Of a stretch of 64,000 nucleotides of DNA, positions 17,692 through 25,139 are shown piece after piece. The number at the start of each line of letters is the position of its first letter. Position 1 is the stretch's first letter. This DNA comes from Caulobacter endophyticus (lineage in GTDB: Bacteria > Pseudomonadota > Alphaproteobacteria > Caulobacterales > Caulobacteraceae): the NCBI RefSeq assembly GCF_003116815.1, contig NZ_QDKQ01000057.1:62001-126000 (forward strand). Direction: 5' to 3'. Made by a program: the position numbers and the translations under genes. The notes under the pieces were generated by a model. The model was given only the letters and a program-made list of their open reading frames with translations, was not told where the DNA came from and searched no databases.

Positions 17692-18283
17692 GGCGCCAAC
17701 CTCCCCGCGTTCGGACCGGATCGGACTGTCGTCCGACAGGAACGCCGTCGCCGCGAGAACTCGCAGCAGCAGCTTCGACGGAGGGTCGCCAGCCGCCTGC
17801 GCCTTGCGCAGCGCCGAAACCGTCTCCGGCACCAGGCGCTCCCGCTCGGGGGTGCCCGCCATCAGGGTCAGGCCCTCTTCCAGCGACTTCCAGCTCGCGA
17901 TGAAGAACGCCGAACCGGGAGCGCCCGAAGGCCTCGTCTTGGATGAGTTGTCGTTCATGGCCATGGCCGCTCCCGCTGTTGAAAGCAGGAGAGACCGGCT
18001 CGAGCTCGACCGCTAGGCCTGGCGATTGCCTACGGTAGTCATTACCGGGGTCCCAATTACCGGGGGTCTGCTCCCAGGCCACGAAGGCCAGGGCGGCGTC
18101 GCGGCGCGGCATGCCGGCCAGGCGGCGGCGCGCGCTGAGCACGTGCATCTCGACGGTCTTGGGCGACAGGCTGAGCAGGCGCGCGATTTCCTTCGAGCGC
18201 TGATGCTGGGCGATCAGGCGCAGGATCTCGCGCTCACGAGGCGTGAGTTTCTCGAAACCAAGGCTGTCGGCAGGCTCGACCAT
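17540..18283 (-). CDS. LuxR-type HTH protein, possibly with C-terminal membrane anchor
   Basis: The open frame encodes 247 residues. Residues 10-75 are a clear LuxR/FixJ-type HTH (LTPREREILRLIAQHQRSKEIARLLSLSPKTVEMHVLSARRRL would be recognised by family). Residues 200-247 hold one membrane helix (LGLILVSALAAGVLLSVVTM). The same HTH-linker-helix design occurs in regulators of alphaproteobacteria. However, the linker (about 80-198) has poor codon usage and is overprinted by a better-supported gene in another frame (17683-17964). HTH and membrane parts may therefore be separate products or a broken gene. No receiver domain, so no obvious phosphorylation input. Confidence 0.55.
   Translation of the reverse strand: MVEPADSLGFEKLTPREREILRLIAQHQRSKEIARLLSLSPKTVEMHVLSARRRLAGMPRRDAALAFVAWEQTPGNWDPGNDYRRQSPGLAVELEPVSPAFNSGSGHGHERQLIQDEAFGRSRFGVLHRELEVAGRGPDPDGGHPRAGAPGAGDGFGAAQGAGGWRPSVEAAAASSRGDGVPVGRQSDPVRTRGGWRHDLTPAQWLGLILVSALAAGVLLSVVTMGAHEFLFALQRFREGWSTPPAH
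17683..17964 (-). CDS. small hypothetical protein, 93 residues
   Basis: A 93-residue soluble protein, helical, with WKSLEEGLTLMAGTPERERL and PSKLLLRVLAATAFL as the main hydrophobic helices. Almost every codon ends in G or C in the stretch checked (17821-17880), in contrast to the overlapping LuxR frame. GGGAG lies 8 nt before the start region (ATG 17964, or ATG two codons later). The last codons ATG-ACC-TGA coincide with the start signals of the membrane peptide. Function not recognised. Confidence 0.68.
   Translation of the reverse strand: MAMNDNSSKTRPSGAPGSAFFIASWKSLEEGLTLMAGTPERERLVPETVSALRKAQAAGDPPSKLLLRVLAATAFLSDDSPIRSERGEVGAMT
18030..18065. promoter_or_regulatory. direct repeat and near-palindrome after the HTH domain
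   Basis: ATTACCGGGG occurs at 18041-18050 and again at 18056-18065, next to CTACGGTAG (18030-18038). They lie between the HTH coding part and the 93-residue gene, where codon bias is lost. The site could bind the LuxR-type protein encoded just upstream (inference). Confidence 0.4.
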
Positions 18284-18357
18284 GGCGCTAAGATGGTCCT
18301 AGCACAGCCTCTCGTCCAGCGGTCCGACGTCAATTCCGGTCGCTTCAAGGTTAACGA

Positions 18358-20541
18358 TCAGACAGATCTGACCAGGGGCAGCCTCGCGGTCGCCTGGCCT
18401 GACAGCGCCAGCAGGGCGTTGGCGAGCGCCGGGCCGATCACCGGCGTGCCCGGTTCGCCCACGCCGCTGGGCGGCGCGGCCGACGGCACGATGTGGGTCT
18501 CCACGCTCGGCGCCTCGCCGATCCGCAGCACGCGATAGGTGTCGAAATTGCTCTGGTCGACCGCGCCTTCGGTCAGGGTGATCTCGCCATAGAGCGTCGC
18601 CGACAGGCCATAGCAGGTCCCGCCCTCCATCTGGGCGGCGATCTGGTCGGGCGAGACGGCCACGCCGCAGTCGATGGCCGTGACCACCCGGCCGACCCTG
18701 GGCGCGCCGTCCACCAGCCTGACCTCGGCGATCTGGGCGACGACCGAGCCGAAGCTCTCGTGCACCGCCACGCCGCGCGTCCAGCCGTCTGAAACCGTCG
18801 GACCGGCCTTCTCGACCGCCAGGTCCAGCGCCGCCAGGTGGCGGGCGGCGCCGGCCTTGGCGTAGAGCGCGCGGCGATATTCGACCGGATCCTTGCCGGC
18901 CTTGCGGGCCAGCTGGTCGATGGTGTGCTCCATGACGAAGGCGGTGTGGGTCGCCCCCACCGATCGCCACCACAGCACCGGCACGCCCACCTCGGGAAAG
19001 GCGACCTGGGCGTCGACCACGGGCGTGGCCTTCAGGTAGGGCGAATCCATCGCCCCCTCGACGGCGGTCTGGTCGACGCCCTTGGCGGGCATCGGCGAGT
19101 CCTTCATGATCGACTGGCTGACGATGCGGTGGCGCCAGGTCGCCGGCAGGCCGTCCTTGTCCAGCGTGACGCGCACGGCGTGGACCACCAGCGGCCGATA
19201 ATAGCCGGCCCGCATGTCGTCCTCGCGCGTCCAGACCAGCTTCACCGGCTTGCCGCCCCAATCCTTCTGGGAGGCGACCTTCTTGGCCACGTGGACGCAC
19301 TCGGCCACGTAGTCGGAGGTGAAGGTCGCCCGCCGCCCGAACGAGCCGCCGGCGAACAGGGTCTCGACCTCGACCGAACCCGGCAGGGTTCCGACGATCT
19401 TGGCCGTGTTCAGCTGGTCCAGGGTCTGGCCCTGCGAGCCGTGGATCAGCCGCACGTGACTGCCGTCGACGACGGCCACGCAGTTCATCGGCTCCATCGT
19501 GGCGTGGGCTAGGTAGGGGAACTCGTAGACCGCCTCGAAGGCGTCGGCCCCGCTCGCGGCCTGGGCCGCGTCGCCCTTGGCCCCGAACGATTCCCACTTC
19601 TGGTCGGCCGGGCCCTTGCCGGTCGCCAGGTCGCGGAAGGCGGCCGTGATTTCGGCGGAGCCGCGTTTTTCGGCCTTGCCCTCGTCCCAGCGCACGTTCA
19701 GCGCCTCGCGGCCCAGGCGCGCGGCCCAGGTGGACCTGGCCACCACCGCCACGCCGGTCGGGATCTCGAACACGTCGACGACGCCCGCCACCTTCCTGGC
19801 CGCGTCGGCGTCGAAGCCCTCGACCTTGCCGCCGAACCTGGGCGCATGGGCGACCATGGCCGTCAGCATGTCGGGCAGGTGGACGTCCTGGGTGTAGCGG
19901 GCGCTGCCGTCGCTCTTGGCCTGCGCGTCCTTGCGGCGCACGCGGTCGGTCCCGATCAGGGTGAAGGTCCTGGGGTCCTTCAGCACAGGGTTCGCCGGCG
20001 GGGTCGCCCTGGCCGCGTCGGCCATCAGGTCGGCGAAGGCGGCGGACTTGCCCGAGGCGTGGGTCAGCACCCCGTCCTTGACCACCACCTCGCCGGCCGG
20101 GACGTTCCAACGGTTGGCGGCGGCCTCGACGAACATCGCCCGCGCCCCGGCGCCGGCCTTGCGCAGCTGCTCCCAGCTGTTGGAGATCGCCGAGCTGCCG
20201 CCGGTCAGCTGCGCGCCGAGCGCGCCGTTGCCATAGAGCTTGGCGTTGGCCGGCGACTGCTCGACCCGCACCTTGGTCCAGTCGGCGTCCAGCTCCTCGG
20301 CGACGATGGCCGCCAGGCCCGCATGGCTGCCCTGGCCGAACTCGACGTGCTTGGAGATCACCGTGACGAAGCCGTCCGGCTCGAAGCGGATGAACGGCCC
20401 GAACGCCCCGACCTCGACCTTTGAGCCGGCGCTCATCAGGTCGGCCGGCGAGCAGCCGACGCTCAGCGCCCCGCCGACGAGCACCGCCCCGACCACCACC
20501 TCGCGGCGGCTTAAGCCTTCGGGTTTGACGGGCGGGTTCAT
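18358..20541 (-). CDS. molybdohydroxylase large subunit, isoquinoline 1-oxidoreductase beta-type
   Basis: A 727-residue molybdopterin-binding subunit of the xanthine-dehydrogenase superfamily, aldehyde/N-heterocycle hydroxylating branch (IorB-like). Seen: a twin-arginine signal with [14 protein letters not shown], so periplasmic; residues around [22 protein letters not shown] typical of Ior[10 protein letters not shown] in the Mo-binding region; and C-terminal [20 protein letters not shown] carrying the conserved Glu. It overlaps the 2Fe-2S subunit gene by 4 bp and should form a heterodimer with it. Substrate unknown: the family oxidises isoquinoline, nicotinate or aldehydes. Confidence 0.9.
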   Translation of the reverse strand: MNPPVKPEGLSRREVVVGAVLVGGALSVGCSPADLMSAGSKVEVGAFGPFIRFEPDGFVTVISKHVEFGQGSHAGLAAIVAEELDADWTKVRVEQSPANAKLYGNGALGAQLTGGSSAISNSWEQLRKAGAGARAMFVEAAANRWNVPAGEVVVKDGVLTHASGKSAAFADLMADAARATPPANPVLKDPRTFTLIGTDRVRRKDAQAKSDGSARYTQDVHLPDMLTAMVAHAPRFGGKVEGFDADAARKVAGVVDVFEIPTGVAVVARSTWAARLGREALNVRWDEGKAEKRGSAEITAAFRDLATGKGPADQKWESFGAKGDAAQAASGADAFEAVYEFPYLAHATMEPMNCVAVVDGSHVRLIHGSQGQTLDQLNTAKIVGTLPGSVEVETLFAGGSFGRRATFTSDYVAECVHVAKKVASQKDWGGKPVKLVWTREDDMRAGYYRPLVVHAVRVTLDKDGLPATWRHRIVSQSIMKDSPMPAKGVDQTAVEGAMDSPYLKATPVVDAQVAFPEVGVPVLWWRSVGATHTAFVMEHTIDQLARKAGKDPVEYRRALYAKAGAARHLAALDLAVEKAGPTVSDGWTRGVAVHESFGSVVAQIAEVRLVDGAPRVGRVVTAIDCGVAVSPDQIAAQMEGGTCYGLSATLYGEITLTEGAVDQSNFDTYRVLRIGEAPSVETHIVPSAAPPSGVGEPGTPVIGPALANALLALSGQATARLPLVRSV

Positions 20542-21107
20542 CGCACCTCTCCGCGCTGCACGCGCGAGGTCGCGCCGGAAGCGGCCGAGATGGCCTCGTC
20601 GACATCGGCCTCGACCTGCGCCTGGTTCGCGGCCGGCGGCGCGGCGACCACCGGGGCGGCCGTGCTGGTCGCGGCCTCCTTGATCGCCGCCCGGATCCGC
20701 TGGTAGGCGCCGCAGCGGCAGATGTTGCCGCCCATCGCCGCGTCGATGTCCTCGTCGCTGGGCGCCTTGCTGGCCGCCAGCAGGGCGGCGGCCGACATGA
20801 TCTGGCCCGACTGGCAGTAGCCGCACTGGGGCACGTCCAGCTTCACCCAGGCCTGCTGCAGCGGATGGGCGCCGCCCAGGCCCTCGATAGTGGTGATCTT
20901 CGCGCCGGAAAGGGCGGCGATCGGGGTGACGCAGGACCGCACCGGGTCGCCGTTCACATGCACCGTGCAGGCCCCGCACTGGGCCAGGCCGCAGCCGAAC
21001 TTCGTGCCTGTCAGGCCCAGCTCGTCGCGCAGCACCCACAGCAGCGGCGTATCCGGCTCGGCCTCCACCGACACGGTCTTGCCGTTGACGTCCAAGCTCG
21101 CCGCCAT
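20538..21107 (-). CDS. 2Fe-2S subunit of molybdohydroxylase (IorA-like)
   Basis: A 189-residue electron-transfer subunit partner of the preceding large subunit. Seen: the plant-type [2Fe-2S] motif [15 protein letters not shown] near residues 39-53, a further Cys in RSCVTPI, and the second cluster motif [10 protein letters not shown] with [12 protein letters not shown]. The C-terminal 40 residues form an Ala/Pro tail not needed for the fold. It has no signal peptide itself, so it would be exported with the TAT-bearing partner. Strong SD (GGAGAGG) before ATG 21107. Confidence 0.93.
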   Translation of the reverse strand: MAASLDVNGKTVSVEAEPDTPLLWVLRDELGLTGTKFGCGLAQCGACTVHVNGDPVRSCVTPIAALSGAKITTIEGLGGAHPLQQAWVKLDVPQCGYCQSGQIMSAAALLAASKAPSDEDIDAAMGGNICRCGAYQRIRAAIKEAATSTAAPVVAAPPAANQAQVEADVDEAISAASGATSRVQRGEVR

Positions 21108-21297
21108 GCGTCCTCTCCTGCCCCTGAAGCGGAGCTAACACCGTTATCTCGATGCGCCGCCAGCGAAATTTCACGCCGCCAGGGCGGCGCGCGCCTCAGT
21201 TCCTTGAACGCCTGTTGCGCGAAAGGGCTCACGTTCGCGGCCGACGCGCCCTAGCTTTGGGGCAGGACCCGCACGACCACCGCCAGAGGACCCCGCC

Positions 21298-22194
21298 TTG
21301 GACTCCTTCCCCGCCTACTTCCCCCTCGCCGGCCGCAAGGTGGTGATCGCCGGAACCGGCGAGGGCGCCGACGCCAAGGCCCGGCTGTTCGACGGCTCGC
21401 CCGCCGCCCTGGTGCGGCTCGAGGATCACGCCGCCTTCCTGCCCGGCTCCTACACCGGCGCGGTGCTGGCCTTCGTCTCCAGCGCCGACGAGGTGTTCGC
21501 CCAGGCCGCCGCCCGCGCGGCGAGGGCGGCCGGCGTGCTAGTCAATGTCGTCGACAGACCCGACATGTGCGACTTCAACACCCCCGCGGTCATCGATCGC
21601 GGCGAGGTGGTGGCGGCCGTCGGCACCGGCGGCGCCGCGCCCGTGCTGGCCACCATGCTGCGCTCGGACATCGAGGCCCAGGTGCCCGAGGGCGCCGGCC
21701 GCGTGGCCGCCCTGATGCGCAACTTCCAGAGCGAGGTGCGCGGCGCCCTGCCCACCCTGCACGAACGCCGCGCCTTCCTGCGCGAGGCCCTCTCCGGCGA
21801 AGCCGCCCAGGCGGCCATGACCGGCGACATGGAAAAGGCCGGCCAGCTGTTCCGCGAGGCCCTGGCCCGCAACGTCAGAAAGGAGGGCAAGGTCCGCTTC
21901 GTGGCCGGCAAGGGCCCCGCCGACCTCCTGACGCTCCGGGCCGTCAGAGCGCTGTCGGCCGCCGACGTGCTGGTCATCGACGAGGCCGCCGACCCCGAGG
22001 TCGTCACCATGGCCCGCCGCGACGCCCACCGCCTGTCGCCCGCCGAAGCCACGCCGGAACACCTGATCGAGCTGGCCAGGAGCGGCCGCCAGGTCGTTCG
22101 CCTGGTCGCCGCCCCGGTCGAGGCCGCCGACATCCAGGCCCTGGCGGCGGCCGGCGTCGCGGTCGAGGTGCTGCTGGCGGCGCCGAACGCATAA
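21298..22194 (+). CDS. siroheme synthase N-terminal-like protein with truncated SUMT domain
   Basis: A 298-residue protein. Residues 1-195 match the NAD-dependent precorrin-2 dehydrogenase/ferrochelatase part of CysG (PLAGRKVVIAGTGEG, then NVVDRPDMCDFNTPAVIDRG and VGTGGAAPVLATMLR). Residues 196-298 resemble the start of the uroporphyrinogen methyltransferase domain (VRFVAGKGPADLLTLRAVRAL, then ADVLVIDEAADPEVV) but stop after about 100 residues, so that domain is incomplete. A separate CobA/SUMT would be needed. TTG start 21298 with AGAGGA SD. It follows, divergently, the molybdohydroxylase operon. Confidence 0.85.
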   Translation: MDSFPAYFPLAGRKVVIAGTGEGADAKARLFDGSPAALVRLEDHAAFLPGSYTGAVLAFVSSADEVFAQAAARAARAAGVLVNVVDRPDMCDFNTPAVIDRGEVVAAVGTGGAAPVLATMLRSDIEAQVPEGAGRVAALMRNFQSEVRGALPTLHERRAFLREALSGEAAQAAMTGDMEKAGQLFREALARNVRKEGKVRFVAGKGPADLLTLRAVRALSAADVLVIDEAADPEVVTMARRDAHRLSPAEATPEHLIELARSGRQVVRLVAAPVEAADIQALAAAGVAVEVLLAAPNA

Positions 22195-22197
22195 GAT

Positions 22198-22324
22198 CCT
22201 CCCCCTCTGGGGGAGGTGGCCCGGAGGGCCGGAGGGGGGCGTTTTCAGCTTCCGCGAAGCCGGCCGATCGTCACGCAACTCCCCCCACCGATCGCTACGC
22301 GATCGCCTCCCCCACAGGGGGATG
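22198..22324. repeat. inverted pair of dispersed CCCCTCTGGGGG repeats
   Basis: The left arm (22198-22241) has CCCCCTCTGGGGGAGGTGGC and a GGAGGG tract. The right arm (22280-22324) is an inverted relative. The same family occurs at 24964-25092. They lie just 3' of the preceding gene and 5' of the riboswitch. Likely REP-like and possibly a terminator. Confidence 0.65.
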
Positions 22325-22378
22325 TTCCTCGATCATCGCGCCGCATTGACTCCCCGCCCCCCCTCCGTATGTTCCGCG

Positions 22379-22530
22379 CCGTTCGAGTGACTGGCGTTGA
22401 AGGTGGGTGACCACCGGGGAGCTCGAGACGGTGCGCTTTCATTAGAAAGCGCACTCGGCAAGCAAGCTTGCGAGCGGACGCAAAACCGGCGTCCACTTTT
22501 GCTGCTCGCAAGCCGCCGCGCGCCTGGGCT
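22379..22530 (+). promoter_or_regulatory. ZTP (pfl) riboswitch upstream of purH
   Basis: Both conserved blocks of the ZTP/ZMP-sensing pfl RNA are present: GTGACTGGCG then GGTGGGTGACCACCGGGGAG (22387-22420 region) and the 3' block CGCCTGGGC (22521-22529). P1 pairs CCGTTCGAG (22379-22387) with CTCGAG-a-CGG (22422-22431). ZTP riboswitches are known to turn on purine and one-carbon genes when 10-formyl-THF is short, which suits purH, the ZMP-consuming enzyme. The region between the blocks is unusually long, with two stable hairpins (22431-22454 and 22466-22513). RNA position is 33 nt before the start codon. Confidence 0.93.
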
Positions 22531-22563
22531 CCCTTCTGACCGCAACCAGACCCGGAGTCCCCC

Positions 22564-24156
22564 GTGCCCGCCGCCCCCGACTATCCGTCCGCCCCCGATC
22601 TCGTCGCCCCCAAGCGCGCCCTGCTGTCGGTCTCCGACAAGACCGGCCTCGTCGAGGCGGCCAGGATCCTGCACGAGGCGGGCGTCGAGCTGGTCTCGAC
22701 GGGCGGCACCAAGGCGGCCATCGCCGCGGCCGGCCTGCCGGTGAAGGACGTCTCGGACCTGACCGGCTTCCCCGAGATGATGGACGGCCGGGTCAAGACC
22801 CTGCACCCCATCGTCCACGGCGGCCTGCTGGGCGTTCGCGATGCGCCCGAGCACGCCAAGGCCATGGCCGACCACGGCATCGGCGGCATCGATATCCTCT
22901 ATGTGAACCTCTATCCGTTCGAGGCCACCGTCGCGAAGGGCGGCGCCTACGAGGAGTGCGTCGAGAACATCGACATCGGCGGCCCGGCCATGATCCGCTC
23001 GGCGGCCAAGAACCACGGCTATGTCGCCGTCTGCACCGACCCGGCCGACCTGGCCGACGTGCTCGAAGCCCTGAAGGCGGCCGGCGGCACCTCGCTGGCC
23101 CTGCGCAAGACCCTGGCGGCCCGCGCCTACGCCCGCACGGCGGCCTATGACGCGGCCATCTCGGCCTGGTTCGCCGCTCAGCTTGGCCAGGACTTCCCGG
23201 CCCGCAAGTCGATCGCGGGCGAGCTGCGCCAGACCATGCGCTATGGCGAAAACCCGCACCAGAAGGCGGCCTTCTACACCTTCCCCAATCCCCGCACCGG
23301 CGTGGCCACGGCCAGGCAGCTGCAGGGCAAGGAACTCAGCTACAACAACATCAACGACACCGACGCGGCCTTTGAGCTGATCGCGGAGTTCGATCCGGCC
23401 CAGGGCCCGGCCGTCGCCATCATCAAGCACGCCAACCCCTGCGGCGTGGCGCTGGGCGCCACGCAGCGCGAGGCCTATGAGCGCGCGCTGGCGTGCGATC
23501 CCACCTCGGCCTTCGGCGGCATCGTCGCCACCAACACCCGCCTGACCCGGCAGGCCGCCGAGGCCATGGTCGAGATCTTCACCGAGGTGGTGATCGCCCC
23601 CGAAGCCGACGACGACGCCGTCGCCGTCTTCGCCGCCAAGAAGAACCTGCGCCTGCTGGTCACCGGCGGCCTGCCCGACCCGCTGTCGACCGGCGACACC
23701 TTCAAGAGCGTGGCCGGCGGCTTCCTCGTGCAATCCCGTGACGACGCGCGGATCAAGGCGGCCGACCTGAAGATCGTGACGAAGCGCCAGCCCACCGAGG
23801 AAGAGATCCGCGACATGCTGTTCGCCTTCCAGGTCGGCAAGCACGTCAAGTCCAACGCCATCGTCTACGCCCGCGCCGGCCAGACCCTGGGCGTCGGCGC
23901 CGGCCAGATGAACCGCAAGGACAGCGCGCGCATCGCCGCCCTCCGCGCCGCCGACTTCGGCCTCGACCTGGCGGGCTGCGCCTGCGCCTCGGAAGCCTTC
24001 TTCCCGTTCGCCGACGGGCTGATCCAGGCGGCCGAAGCCGGCGCCACGGCGATCATCCAGCCGGGCGGCTCCATGCGCGACGCCGAGGTCATCGAGGCCG
24101 CCGACAAGCTCGGCCTCACTATGGCCTTCACCGGCGTGCGAGTGTTCCGCCACTAA
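22564..24156 (+). CDS. purH: bifunctional phosphoribosylaminoimidazolecarboxamide formyltransferase/IMP cyclohydrolase
   Basis: A 530-residue cytosolic enzyme doing the last two steps of IMP synthesis (AICAR formylation with 10-formyl-THF, then ring closure). Seen: N-terminal IMP cyclohydrolase domain ([48 protein letters not shown]) and C-terminal AICAR transformylase domain ([44 protein letters not shown] [14 protein letters not shown]). Start is GTG 22564 with GGAG upstream. Controlled by the ZTP riboswitch in its leader. Confidence 0.97.
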   Translation: MPAAPDYPSAPDLVAPKRALLSVSDKTGLVEAARILHEAGVELVSTGGTKAAIAAAGLPVKDVSDLTGFPEMMDGRVKTLHPIVHGGLLGVRDAPEHAKAMADHGIGGIDILYVNLYPFEATVAKGGAYEECVENIDIGGPAMIRSAAKNHGYVAVCTDPADLADVLEALKAAGGTSLALRKTLAARAYARTAAYDAAISAWFAAQLGQDFPARKSIAGELRQTMRYGENPHQKAAFYTFPNPRTGVATARQLQGKELSYNNINDTDAAFELIAEFDPAQGPAVAIIKHANPCGVALGATQREAYERALACDPTSAFGGIVATNTRLTRQAAEAMVEIFTEVVIAPEADDDAVAVFAAKKNLRLLVTGGLPDPLSTGDTFKSVAGGFLVQSRDDARIKAADLKIVTKRQPTEEEIRDMLFAFQVGKHVKSNAIVYARAGQTLGVGAGQMNRKDSARIAALRAADFGLDLAGCACASEAFFPFADGLIQAAEAGATAIIQPGGSMRDAEVIEAADKLGLTMAFTGVRVFRH

Positions 24157-24173
24157 GGTTTGAGCGAAAAGTC

Positions 24174-24947
24174 ATGGACAGCGCCAGCTGGGGAGCCAAG
24201 GTCGTCGCGCGCTCGCGGGTGTTCAAGCCCGCGGGCCTGGGCCCCTTCCCCGTGGCGCTGATCCTGCACGGCTGCGGCGGCAAGACCCCGTTCCTGGAGA
24301 CCTATGCCGAGGTGGCGGTGAAGGCCGGCTACGCCGCCATCGTGCTCGACTCCTTCAAGCCGCGCGGCATGAGCACGTTGGACGGCAAGCTCTTCGTCTG
24401 CACCCTGATGACCCTGCACGGGGCCAGGCGCGCGGCCGACGTGTTCGGAACCCTGGCCTGGCTGAAGACGCAAGGCTGGGCGCGGGCCGACCAGGTGTTC
24501 CTGGCCGGCTGGAGCCACGGCGCCTGGACGATCATGGACGCCTACGCCGCCGGAACCTCGGCCCCCGGCGCCACCGGCCTGCCCGACGCCGACGCGGTCG
24601 CCCTGCGAGCACAGGTCAAGGGCGCGCTGCTGGTCTATCCGTATGCGGCCTATCCCTCGATGACCAGCCGGCGCGGCTGGGGCCCCGGCGCCCCGCCGGT
24701 GTGGTCGGTGCTGGGCCAGAAGGACGGCGTCGTCGGCTGGCGGTTCCCCAAGAAGGCGCTGGACCGCCTGACCGCCGACGGCGTGAAGGTCGACCTCAAG
24801 CTCTATGCCGACGCCACCCACGCCTTCGACGACGACAAGGCCAACGACCCCCGCGCCATCTACCGCCCCGACCTCTTCCAGGAGGTGCAGGACTATTTCG
24901 GCGCGGCCCTGAAGGCGGTGGCGCCGCCGAGGCCGTTGTTCAGCTGA
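24174..24947 (+). CDS. dienelactone hydrolase family protein
   Basis: A 257-residue alpha/beta hydrolase, dienelactone-hydrolase family. Seen: ILHGCGGKTPF near residue 30 (oxyanion region), nucleophile Ser in LAGWSHGAW (about 112-120), Asp in LGQKDGVVG, and His in DATHAFDD near residue 222. No signal peptide, so cytosolic. It follows purH by 17 bp and could be co-transcribed. Substrate unknown; the family includes esterases as well as dienelactone hydrolases. Confidence 0.82.
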   Translation: MDSASWGAKVVARSRVFKPAGLGPFPVALILHGCGGKTPFLETYAEVAVKAGYAAIVLDSFKPRGMSTLDGKLFVCTLMTLHGARRAADVFGTLAWLKTQGWARADQVFLAGWSHGAWTIMDAYAAGTSAPGATGLPDADAVALRAQVKGALLVYPYAAYPSMTSRRGWGPGAPPVWSVLGQKDGVVGWRFPKKALDRLTADGVKVDLKLYADATHAFDDDKANDPRAIYRPDLFQEVQDYFGAALKAVAPPRPLFS

Positions 24948-24963
24948 GGAAGAGCCTCAAGAT

Positions 24964-25092
24964 CCTCCCCCTCTGGGGGAGGTGGCCCGAAGGGACGGAG
25001 GGGGAAGTGACTGATGCGTTCGGCACATCCCCGACGCCAGCAATCACTTCCCCCTCAGTCGCTCCGCGACAGCTCCCCCTTCAGGGGGAGCA
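24964..25092. repeat. inverted pair of dispersed repeats, second copy
   Basis: Left arm CCTCCCCCTCTGGGGGAGGT through GGGGGAAGTGACTG, right arm the inverted relative with AATCACTTCCCCC and CTCCCCCTTCAGGGGGAG. Same family as 22198-22324. Located between convergent genes, where it can act as a terminator for both strands. Confidence 0.7.
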
Positions 25093-25139
25093 TCTGGAGC
25101 GGTGAACCTCCCTCCGGGCGAGGTTCCGAAAGACGCCCC

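Noticed and set aside
18299..20605. A 768-codon minus-strand frame overlapping the molybdohydroxylase
   Set aside because: A shifted reading of the large subunit gene, Arg/Gly/Pro-rich and without family motifs.
18358..21174. A single 938-residue fusion of both molybdohydroxylase subunits
   Set aside because: The first 210 residues of that frame are a shadow of the 2Fe-2S gene, which is read correctly in another frame; the large subunit starts at 20541 with a TAT signal.
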